5,292 nt of DNA from Desulfobacterales bacterium (GCA_022013615.1 JAKLQB010000303.1:1-5292); one strand, 5' to 3'; numbered from the stretch's first letter, positions 1 to 4,828 are shown. A program made the numbers and translations. The notes: generated by a model from the letters alone, not told the origin.

Positions 1-177
1 CCGTGGTTTTGATGATAATACCTTTTTTGTATTTCGAAAATGCATCCATGAACTTTTCTTGAGACAGGGTCATATGGGGCGGACATGTCCAGAATCTACC
101 CCATATGACCCTGTCTCAAGAAAAGTTCATGGATGCATTTTCGAAATACAAAAAAGGTATTATCATCAAAACCACGG
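1..177. repeat. Perfect 79-bp inverted repeat (fold-back) with a 19-nt spacer
   Basis: Bases 1-79 are the exact reverse complement of bases 99-177. The spacer is 80-98 and itself holds the palindrome GGACATGTCC (81-90). The right arm is coding sequence of the DUF2284 gene, so the left arm is an inverted copy of that coding sequence rather than a regulatory structure. A perfect fold-back at the very start of a sequence that cuts a gene off at its 5' side is typical of an assembly or amplification chimera at a contig end. A real inverted duplication is possible but less likely. Confidence 0.95.
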
Positions 178-449
178 ATCCAAAAGCGGGACAGGAGGTT
201 GCTGTAGCCATTGAAAAAGAGGCAATGCTTTCCTATGGATGTCAGTTTGCCTTTGCAATGGCTCTCTGTGTTCAGTGTGAGGGATGTGCCTATCCTGAGC
301 CCTGCCTATACCCTCATTTAGCCCGTCCGGCCATGGATGCCTATGGTATGGATATCGTAAAAACACTTGAACCCTTAGGATTTAACATAGAGTTCGACAC
401 GGAGGGAAAACTAATTCCCGTCTGGTGTTCTATGGTCCTTTTGGATTAG
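105..449 (+). CDS. DUF2284-family predicted metal-binding protein, 5'-truncated
   Basis: The 114 residues visible from the first ATG match the C-terminal part of the DUF2284 family as I know it. A cysteine cluster C-V-Q-C-E-G-C (residues 55-61) is followed by P-E-P-C-L-Y-P and A-R-P-A-M-D-A-Y-G-M-D, then a C-terminal strand region. Five cysteines (46, 55, 58, 61, 67) could hold an Fe-S cluster or metal. Family members are usually clearly longer and carry more cysteines upstream, which are absent here. The frame is open back to base 63, but everything before 99 is the inverted arm or its spacer, so the ATG at 105 is probably internal and the real start lies outside the window. It ends in TAG. 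Its biochemical role is unknown; it lies upstream of redox and thiol proteins in the same direction. Confidence 0.8.
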   Translation: MTLSQEKFMDAFSKYKKGIIIKTTDPKAGQEVAVAIEKEAMLSYGCQFAFAMALCVQCEGCAYPEPCLYPHLARPAMDAYGMDIVKTLEPLGFNIEFDTEGKLIPVWCSMVLLD

Positions 450-683
450 GATGTCTTTAAGTACTTGCCAAAAAAGTGGAAGTCTCGTCGACCCGAGGTT
501 AATATTGTTCGAAGGCATACAGTAACGGGTATTTTTGAGAGTAATTCAGTATAAAAAACAGACTGCTGCAAGGCAGGGGAAAACCGAGGAAAGACCACGA
601 CTTTGAAGCATTTTCAAAAACAGTTCAGCATGCTTTCGATGCTCGGAGTTATAAAATCTCGATAAGTTAATTGGCAAAACAAA
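450..683. other. Gene-free stretch, probably inserted or rearranged DNA
   Basis: No forward frame gives a recognisable protein; stops occur in all three (for example TAA at 552 and 663 in the frame that later encodes the PfpI-like protein). The minus strand is open across about 546-821, but that frame runs on into the PfpI-like coding sequence, so most of it is a shadow. The stretch lies where the N-terminal half of the PfpI-like gene should be, so it has probably replaced that half. I cannot assign it to a known element. Confidence 0.5.
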
Positions 684-1004
684 CGAACCTATCAACTCGC
701 CCGAGAGATTCATCAAAACGGCGGGTATATTGCGACGATGTGTGTGGGGATCCTTCCCATAGCCGATGCAGGACTTCTTAAAGGAAAAACGGCAACGACT
801 TATCCGTACAGCCGAAACCATGACAACATAAGGAAATTAAAGGAATGGGGTGCTAATGTGGTAAATCAACACGTGGTCATGGATGATCGAATCATCTCTT
901 GCGACGGGCCAGGATCGTCTCTTGATGTGGCGCTTTTATTGATGGAATGTCTGTTGGGTCCTGAAACAACTCAAAAGGTCCGGCACTATATGATCTACGA
1001 ATAG
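684..1004 (+). pseudogene. DJ-1/PfpI-family protein, C-terminal fragment
   Basis: Recognisable homology starts near base 684 (R-T-Y-Q-L-A-R-E-I-H) and runs to TAG at 1004. It includes the nucleophile-elbow region A-T-M-C-V-G with the expected catalytic-type cysteine (codon 741-743), then ADAGLLKGKTATTYPYSRNH and a C-terminal G-P-G-S-S-L-D-V-A-L-L-L-M-E helix. These are hallmarks of the DJ-1/PfpI glutamine-amidotransferase-like fold. Intact members are about 180-200 residues; the first half, with the beta strands and the P-G-G loop, is missing. An in-frame TAA at 663 blocks extension, and TAA cannot be explained as Sec. The first ATG (738) sits one codon before the cysteine and has no Shine-Dalgarno sequence. 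It is most likely a decayed or rearranged gene; a frameshift or assembly join upstream is the alternative. Confidence 0.7.
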
Positions 1005-1119
1005 GTATTCAACCATACCATCTTTTCCCGTTTGCCCTCCAAATACCACATCAAATTCTAAAGAATAATTTTCGCTATTTACAGAAATAACCGCATTGTT
1101 CAAATCTGCCACATTTTTA
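1005..1119. other. Intergenic AT-rich stretch before the arsR-like promoter
   Basis: No forward gene is visible. The minus strand is open from 1157 down into the PfpI-like fragment and reads as fairly protein-like sequence between about 1005 and 1140 (for example V-V-F-G-G-Q-T-G-K-D-G-M), but I recognise no family, it has no convincing ribosome binding site, and it runs under another gene. It may be a remnant of an unrelated gene. Confidence 0.3.
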
Positions 1120-1147
1120 TTGACAAACATGACTTGAGTAGAATACT
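1120..1147 (+). promoter_or_regulatory. Sigma-70-type promoter for the arsR-like gene
   Basis: A perfect -35 box TTGACA lies at 1120-1125, and a plausible -10 box AATACT at 1142-1147 follows after 16 bp (four of six consensus positions). The operator-like palindrome begins two bases later, so the predicted transcription start falls inside it. This is the usual layout for autorepression by an ArsR-family protein. The -10 is imperfect. Confidence 0.55.
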
Positions 1148-1148
1148 T

Positions 1149-1171
1149 TATGAGCAATGGCTCATATGAGC
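1149..1171. promoter_or_regulatory. ArsR-type operator with three TATGAGC half-sites
   Basis: TATGAGC (1149-1155) and GCTCATA (1160-1166) form a perfect inverted repeat around AATG. A further TATGAGC at 1165-1171 overlaps the second arm, giving a second perfect palindrome CTCATATGAG (1161-1170). The site lies between the promoter and the arsR-like start, and the shape resembles known ArsR/SmtB operators. That this protein binds here is an inference from position and symmetry. Confidence 0.65.
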
Positions 1172-1198
1172 GAACACTAATGTACGGTAATTATCAGC

Positions 1199-1480
1199 TT
1201 GGAAAAACTAGAAAAGATTCTTAAAGTTCTGGGTGACCCTAATCGTCTCGGTATTGTCATGTCAATCGGCAAAGATTCTTGTTCAGTGACCGAAATCATC
1301 AATGCGACCAGACTGTCACAAACACTGGTATCTTTTCATCTAAGAGCCCTGCGTAATGCTCAAATCGTCAAAACGAGAAGAAACGGCCCTTTTATTTACT
1401 ACAGTCTCTCTGAGCCAACACTTATAGATAATCTTAATGAACTCTCACAGAAAATTGATTCAGTAGGAATGAGAACCTAA
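1199..1480 (+). CDS. ArsR/SmtB-family winged-helix repressor
   Basis: This 93-residue protein has the family's normal length and order. An N-terminal helix with L-G-D-P-N-R-L (residues 11-17) leads into the helix-turn-helix S-V-T-E-I..L-S-Q-T-L-V-S-F-H-L-R-A-L (29-51), followed by a wing ending in G-P-F-I-Y-Y-S-L. The start is TTG at 1199: the upstream frame closes at 1178-1180 and no in-frame ATG precedes the conserved region; the nearby ATG at 1180 is in another frame. The ribosome binding site is weak. The usual ELCVCDL metal motif reads D-S-C-S-V-T-E-I, with one cysteine (28), so classic As(III)/Cd(II) sensing through a cysteine pair in that helix is not supported. It may sense a different inducer or a redox signal. 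It sits directly behind its own operator and heads the genes encoding Sec proteins. Confidence 0.88.
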   Translation: MEKLEKILKVLGDPNRLGIVMSIGKDSCSVTEIINATRLSQTLVSFHLRALRNAQIVKTRRNGPFIYYSLSEPTLIDNLNELSQKIDSVGMRT

Positions 1481-1588
1481 CGAATACTTGAATAAATCAA
1501 GAATACAGAATGGGAGAAACGGAAGAGTGACATGAATGTGGTAGGGATGATGTCTGTGCCTAAAAAAAACAATTGATGGAGATTTCTC

Positions 1589-2077
1589 ATGAATACTAAC
1601 GAGATCATAGATACCCTTTGCAACATGAGTCCCGCTTTAAGGAAAGAATTACTTAACAAGTTGGTGACTTTTGTTCTGAGTGATTTGAGTGAAGCTGAAA
1701 AAAAAGAGTTGCTCCAGACAGTTCTCGCAGGTCAAAAGAAAGACCGGCAAGTTATCGAAATGGTGGAACATTGAATATCAGAATGCATGGATTCAGGTGT
1801 GAATCCGATAGAGATGAGCAAGGAAGTCCTTTCAGCCATAAGCCATTCATATGAACTTGCTACATATTCTACTCCAGAGTTAAGAGGACTCTTTAATGAC
1901 TGGTTGGGCGAGATTGAACGAGAGGTTCTTGAATTTCTGAAAGAAAAAAACAGAGTGGATCCTAATGAGGTGGCTCAACAGCTAAAGCTGAAGCGTGAGA
2001 GCGTCATCTTCATCCTGAGCAAATTGGCCCGGGAAGGGAAAATTAATATGCAGGCATCAGGGACTGAGGAGTCTTAG
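1589..2077 (+). CDS. Candidate selenoprotein with C-terminal winged-helix-like domain, UGA 1772-1774 read as Sec
   Basis: Read through the UGA, this is one frame of 162 residues ending in TAG. The start ATG has GGAG (1578-1581) seven bases upstream. Residues 1-61 are helical and acidic, with one Cys at 11 (L-C-N-M-S-P). Sec62 lies in a U-I-S-E-C motif with Cys66. Residues about 109-156 look like a winged helix-turn-helix (D-P-N-E-V-A-Q-Q-L-K-L-K..L-S-K-L-A-R-E-G-K-I). The alternative is two genes, 1589-1774 and 1787-2077, but the second ATG has no Shine-Dalgarno sequence, is in the same frame, and sits at the foot of the SECIS-like hairpin. I recognise no named family. A regulator or scaffold with a redox-active Sec is an inference from the fold and the neighbouring arsR-like gene. 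Confidence 0.7.
1789..1806 (+). promoter_or_regulatory. SECIS-like hairpin after UGA 1772
   Basis: GGATTC (1789-1794) pairs perfectly with GAATCC (1801-1806) around the loop AGGTGT (1795-1800). The loop starts 20 nt after the UGA and carries AGGU, as in the E. coli fdhF SECIS loop bound by SelB. Confidence 0.7.
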
Positions 2078-2166
2078 GGTGGGGGTGAGAATTGAATTGC
2101 CTGATGCAAACTATTAAATGCTCCCCTTAGTAAGTTGAGATCCTAATTTTACTGACAATATGGAAG

Positions 2167-2174
2167 AAAGGAGG
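2167..2174 (+). promoter_or_regulatory. Strong ribosome binding site setting the dsrE-like start at 2181
   Basis: AAAGGAGG lies six bases before ATG 2181. The upstream in-frame ATG at 2160 overlaps this site and would add seven residues unlike the family's N-terminal strand, so 2181 is preferred. Confidence 0.8.
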
Positions 2175-2180
2175 CTTCTT

Positions 2181-2531
2181 ATGGCGAGTTTCGTGTTCGT
2201 TTTAAGCAAAGGAGATGTTAATGCAGCAACGAGGTGTTTCCAATTCGCCAAGATTACACACTCAAAAGGGCATTTGGTGAATCTATTCTTCATCGACGAT
2301 GGTGTCTTATGGGCGGATTCTACACGTGATTTTAACGCCAAGAGTGATACTGGAGATTGCCCTAACGATTACTTCCCCTATTTGGAAGAAAATGAAGTCC
2401 CAATTGGAGTCTGACCGCCTTGTGCTAACGCTCGTCAGGTTGACGAGGCGAAATTCTTTTCCAATATGGCCCTTGACGGAGCTCCACATTTAATTGATCT
2501 CGCTGCTGAGGCGAAGGTTTTCAACTTCTAA
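2181..2531 (+). CDS. DsrE-like selenoprotein with a UxxC motif, UGA 2412-2414 read as Sec
   Basis: With the UGA read as Sec, the frame gives 116 residues ending in TAA, a normal length for small DsrE-family proteins. The N-terminal strand A-S-F-V-F-V-L-S-K-G, the A-T-R-C-F-Q-F-A-K helix, V-N-L-F-F-I-D-D-G-V and Y-L-E-E-N-E-V-P-I-G-V fit the family. Sec78 begins U-P-P-C (C81), where relatives have a cysteine in C-x-P-C followed by A-x-A-R. The tail H-L-I-D-L-A-A-E-A-K-V-F is also typical and is lost if UGA is a stop. Such proteins handle sulfur or thiols in the cytoplasm; here the Sec-Cys pair suggests a redox role. An AAAGGAGG ribosome binding site sits six bases upstream. It follows the winged-helix Sec gene by about 100 bases, probably in the same operon. 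Confidence 0.88.
2431..2447 (+). promoter_or_regulatory. SECIS-like hairpin after UGA 2412
   Basis: CTCGTC (2431-2436) pairs perfectly with GACGAG (2442-2447) around AGGTT (2437-2441). Two further G-C pairs below are possible if G2448 is bulged. The loop begins 22 nt after the UGA and carries the GGU seen in the E. coli fdhF SECIS. Confidence 0.85.
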
Positions 2532-2598
2532 ATCTGCATCGATTTCCCATAACCTCTGATAAAGAGGGGGAAAATAAAGCGGACCCTGATCGAGTTTG

Positions 2599-2677
2599 GT
2601 AACAGTTTAGCGCTTTGAAAAAATCATCATAAGATTATCTCGCTTTTTGCACTATCTTAAAACAGCTAAACTGTTAC
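2599..2677. mobile_element. 79-bp IS66-like MITE with near-perfect 8-bp target duplication
   Basis: The ends are perfect inverted repeats GTAACAGTTTAGC (2599-2611) and GCTAAACTGTTAC (2665-2677). The flanks CGAGTTTG (2591-2598) and CGACTTTG (2678-2685) match at seven of eight positions. Ends beginning GTAA and an 8-bp target duplication are characteristic of the IS66 family. No transposase fits in 79 bp, so it would be non-autonomous. The same end recurs at 4806-4828. Confidence 0.65.
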
Positions 2678-2702
2678 CGACTTTGCTATACAGAGTTATA
2701 GG

Positions 2703-2882
2703 TAGTGCCCATCCATAAATGAAATAAAGGCACTATCAAGTGTCCAATTCAGAAATGAGCTATTTTTTACAAGATCAAGAAAATCAAAGGATTACGCGGA
2801 GACGTACTGTAGTACGTCGCACAAGGAATCCAGCAGATTGACGCTGAGATTGTGAAAAAGGGCCATTTCTGGATGGACACTA
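2703..2882. mobile_element. Palindromic MITE-like element with TAGTG termini
   Basis: TAGTGCCCATCCATAAATG (2703-2721) is an imperfect inverted match (17 of 19) to 2864-2882. A second left-type end, A-AGTGTCC near 2738, matches the right end more extensively into the element, including the following T-rich tract. The middle holds a perfect palindrome, GACGTACT (2801-2808) and AGTACGTC (2811-2818). The whole could fold into one long hairpin. TA at both ends is compatible with TA-targeting elements of the IS630/Tc1 type, which is an inference. Two left ends suggest a nested or partly duplicated copy. Confidence 0.6.
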
Positions 2883-2975
2883 GGTAACTCAACAATAGTA
2901 AAGGAGAATATTGATTGGGGGCCGAGGATGAGCTAATCTCTCGGAAATGGCACTGAGCTTCAATTTGGAGGCCAA

Positions 2976-3278
2976 ATGAAAGAGTACTGTCAAAAGGTGT
3001 TTGTAGAAATCGTTGCCAAGAAGAAGGGCTGCATGCTTTGCGACTTAGCGATAGGAATTTTGGAAGAGATTGCCCCTGAATTTGATGGAGGAATATTAGA
3101 ATGGGATGTGGTGGACGTAGGCGCCCGTGAAGGACTGCGAAGGTTTGATGAATTGACTAAGCTGTGCGGCCGCAGGCCGGCAGTACCCTCTATTGTCATC
3201 AACGAAAAAATAGCATTTGATCATATCCCTGACTTTGAAGCACTGTCAGAGGCTGTTCGAGGGACTTTCAATGTTTAA
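2976..3278 (+). CDS. Thioredoxin-fold protein with CxxC (glutaredoxin/thioredoxin-like)
   Basis: This 100-residue protein starts at ATG 2976 with GGAGG (2967-2971) four bases upstream, and ends in TAA. After a first beta strand (V-F-V-E-I-V-A), K-K-G-C-M-L-C-D-L-A (C19, C22) gives the redox-active C-x-x-C at the head of a helix. R-R-P-A-V-P-S-I-V-I (P72) supplies the cis-proline loop before a strand, and the C-terminal helix follows. These are the essential thioredoxin-fold elements. No signal peptide is seen, so it is cytoplasmic. It lies 75 bases before the three-Sec methyltransferase/AhpD-like gene and is the natural candidate to reduce its Cys-Sec bonds; that partnership is an inference. 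It keeps normal cysteines while its neighbours use Sec. Confidence 0.82.
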   Translation: MKEYCQKVFVEIVAKKKGCMLCDLAIGILEEIAPEFDGGILEWDVVDVGAREGLRRFDELTKLCGRRPAVPSIVINEKIAFDHIPDFEALSEAVRGTFNV

Positions 3279-3339
3279 AGGTAGCACTTTTCTAATAGTA
3301 CTGTGGCATTAAAAAGGTTTTACTCTTTGCATGTCCTAA

Positions 3340-3345
3340 AAGGAG
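3340..3345 (+). promoter_or_regulatory. Ribosome binding site setting the methyltransferase start at 3354
   Basis: AAGGAG lies eight bases before ATG 3354. The frame is open upstream to a GTG at 3303, which lacks a Shine-Dalgarno sequence and would add 17 residues outside the family pattern, so 3354 is chosen. Confidence 0.8.
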
Positions 3346-3353
3346 AGGTAACC

Positions 3354-4493
3354 ATGGAACTTAAATTAGCACCTGAGGACGAAAAACGGATTGAGCAAAG
3401 TATACGGCAAAAATACACAAAGGTCGCTTCAAGTCCTGAAGGTCATTTTAATTACCCAACTGGGCGTGCAGGCCTTGAAGCATTGGCTTACGACGCAGAA
3501 AGGGTCGAAGCCTTAACCGATAATATCGTGGCCTCATACTGCGGAGTAGGAAATCCTTTCACTCTAATGCCCATTCGCGGGGGGGAGGCGGTTTTGGATA
3601 TTGGGTGTGGCGCCGGTGTAGACACATTCATTGCTGCAAGCATGGTGGGGCCTGAAGGAAAGGCAGTGGGCATTGACATAATTCCAGAAATGCTCGAACG
3701 CGCCATACAGAATTTGCATGAGACGACTTTTAAGAATGTCACCTTCCAACTGACCTCTGCCGGGAATTTGCCTTTTCCAGATGAAAGCTTCGATATGGTG
3801 ATATCCAACGGGGTTTTCAACCTCATCCCTGATAAAACGAGGGCCCTGGCAGAGGCGTTGAGGGTCCTGAAGCCCAGTGGATGCCTCATGATAGCCGATC
3901 AGATCCTGACAGGGCAGTTACAAGCGGATACAAAGGCAAGGATTGAAAGCTGGTTCAGGTGAGAGGGGGGAGCAATACCGGGAAAGGATTTCCTGGCAAT
4001 GTTTAAACAAGCTGGCTTTGTGGATATAGAACTCGTTGCGGATACCGGTTTTAACAGTTCTCCCGTTACAAAAGGTGCATTGTTTCGTGCTACCAAGCCG
4101 GTGATTTCAATCGTTAAAGAAAAGGAAAAGGTAATGGAGGATTCACTGAGTAAATACAAAGAGTTTTTTGATCAAACCTATGCCGAAGGTACTTTAGACC
4201 GTAAGACAAAGCACCTGATCGCCTTAGGGGCCTCATTGGCGGCCGGATGCGAAGCATGAACTAAGTATTGCCTTGCAGTTGCAAGGGAATTAGGTGCATC
4301 GGATGAAGAAATAAAAGAGACAATGGCCGTCGCCATGACTATAGGGGCTACAAAGATCCAGATTCTTCAAGAAAATTCTATAGCCAGTATTTCGGTGAAG
4401 AAATCTTCTGAGGCCCAGGATGAACAAGGAGAAGCGTCTACCGCAGACCAAGAAGCCTGTACTGTCTGACCCAGTCAATCTCGCTCTGGATGA
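3354..4493 (+). CDS. ArsM-like SAM methyltransferase fused to AhpD/CMD-like domain, candidate three-Sec selenoprotein
   Basis: With UGA at 3960, 4257 and 4467 read as Sec, one frame gives 379 residues and ends at UGA 4491-4493. Residues about 60-240 are a class I SAM methyltransferase: S-Y-C-G-V-G-N-P-F, motif I V-L-D-I-G-C-G-A-G-V-D (80-90), G-I-D-I (106-109), S-N-G-V-F-N-L (151-157). Sec203 (W-F-R-U-E-G-G-A-I-P) sits where ArsM relatives have a cysteine, but the S-N-C-V cysteine is Gly153, so arsenite as substrate is uncertain. Residues about 265-350 resemble AhpD/carboxymuconolactone decarboxylase with C299-E-A-U302-T-K-Y-C306, the peroxidase-type C-x-x-C turned into C-x-x-U, with Cys where AhpD has His. 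A charged linker leads to C369-T-V-U372 and seven last residues. A separate start at 4134 for the second domain cannot be excluded. UGA 4491 could itself be recoded, extending the protein to TAA 4521. Confidence 0.82.
3978..3996 (+). promoter_or_regulatory. SECIS-like hairpin after UGA 3960
   Basis: CCGGGAAA (3978-3985) pairs with TTTCCTGG (3989-3996), eight pairs including one G-U, around GGA (3986-3988). With the closing A-U pair open, the loop is AGGAT. It begins 22-23 nt after the UGA. The tight loop and GGA in place of GGU make it slightly less canonical. Confidence 0.65.
4267..4290 (+). promoter_or_regulatory. SECIS-like hairpin after UGA 4257
   Basis: CCTTGC (4271-4276) pairs perfectly with GCAAGG (4281-4286) around AGTT (4277-4280). 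A lower stem ATT/AAT (4267-4269 with 4288-4290) continues past one G-G mismatch. The loop begins 17 nt after the UGA, the same spacing as in E. coli fdhF, and carries GU. Confidence 0.75.
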
Positions 4494-4497
4494 GCGA
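4481..4497 (+). promoter_or_regulatory. SECIS-like hairpin after UGA 4467
   Basis: TCGCTC (4481-4486) pairs perfectly with GAGCGA (4492-4497) around TGGAT (4487-4491). The loop begins 17 nt after the UGA. The proposed terminal UGA (4491-4493) starts at the last loop base, so the signal overlaps the end of the gene. Confidence 0.6.
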
Positions 4498-4542
4498 TAA
4501 GGTATTCCCAGCTTTTTGGGTAAGAGTCAGGAACAGACTTGA

Positions 4543-4773
4543 TCCTTTTACTCTTTTTTGGCTAATATTTTACCAGTGTCTCTTCGAACGGTTCTTGTGC
4601 TATATGATGCCATGGATTTCAGCCATAAAGAGATCTCGGGGATACTTGATATCAAGGTAGATAACGTAAAAGTAAGACTCCACAGGGCGCGAAAAAAAAT
4701 GAAGACTATCCTTAAAGAGAAATGCACTTTTGAGAGGGGTGAAAGAAACGTACTCGTTTGTGATCCCCAGTGA
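4543..4773 (+). pseudogene. RNA polymerase sigma factor, region 4 remnant (ECF-like)
   Basis: The frame opens after a UGA at 4540-4542 and ends in UGA at 4771-4773. From about 4567 it reads as a sigma-70 region 4: L-R-T-V-L-V-L-Y-D-A-M-D-F-S-H-K-E-I, then the helix-turn-helix G-I-L-D-I-K-V-D-N-V-K-V-R-L-H-R-A-R-K-K-M, and a tail with C-T-F-E-R. Region 2, which binds core polymerase and the -10 element, is absent; complete ECF factors are usually 170-200 residues. The first possible start is a TTG at 4558 without a ribosome binding site. UGA 4540 has no SECIS-like hairpin, so it is a real stop. It is most likely a truncated gene left by rearrangement, in line with the IS-like end 27 bases after it. 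Confidence 0.75.
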
Positions 4774-4799
4774 AAACACAGGTTGGCAAAGTCTTTTAT

Positions 4800-4828
4800 G
4801 CACTATTTTCAAAGCGCTAAACTGTTAC
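4800..4828. repeat. Solo IS66-like end matching the MITE at 2599-2677
   Basis: Bases 4806-4828 are the exact reverse complement of 2599-2621 (23 bp), and 4800-4828 match the right half of the MITE (2649-2677) at 25 of 29 positions in the same orientation. Only one end is present: no second inverted end is seen nearby, and the flank 4829-4836 does not duplicate 2591-2598. Confidence 0.7.

Larger units (their letters stand above)
2532..2975. other. Gene-free region holding two MITE-like elements
   Basis: No credible coding sequence was found. The region holds an IS66-like mini-element (2599-2677), a longer palindromic element (2703-2882) and the leader of the thioredoxin-like gene, with GGAGG at 2967-2971. 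A small hairpin (CCTCT/AGAGG, near 2548-2562) follows the dsrE-like gene but lacks a T-run, so I do not call it a terminator. Confidence 0.6.

Noticed and set aside
546..821. Minus-strand open frame of 91 codons
   Set aside because: It runs across the junction and under the PfpI-like coding sequence, which has clear homology on the plus strand. No ribosome binding site or recognisable domain was seen.
936..1157. Minus-strand open frame of 73 codons
   Set aside because: It overlaps the PfpI-like C terminus. The part beyond 1005 is somewhat protein-like but matches no family I know, and its start lies inside the ArsR operator.
2703..2882. CRISPR array or tRNA-like structure
   Set aside because: There are no regularly spaced direct repeats; the pattern is inverted repeats typical of a MITE, and no tRNA cloverleaf or T-loop motif fits.
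2891..2978. Short frame from TTG 2912 with an in-frame UGA, after AAAGGAG, overlapping the thioredoxin-like start
   Set aside because: Only about 20 codons, no convincing SECIS-like hairpin after its UGA and no recognisable sequence. It is probably just leader sequence.
3488..3889. Long minus-strand open frame opposite the methyltransferase
   Set aside because: It is a shadow of a strongly conserved plus-strand SAM methyltransferase domain and has no coherent domain of its own.
1589..4493. All in-frame UGA codons as pseudogene stops or as a UGA=Trp genetic code
   Set aside because: Frames continue without other damage, three UGA sites align with expected Cys, each has a SECIS-like hairpin, and UGG is used normally for Trp.
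4540..4542. UGA before the sigma region 4 frame as a further Sec codon
   Set aside because: No hairpin follows at the right distance, and the upstream frame has no sigma region 2 homology.
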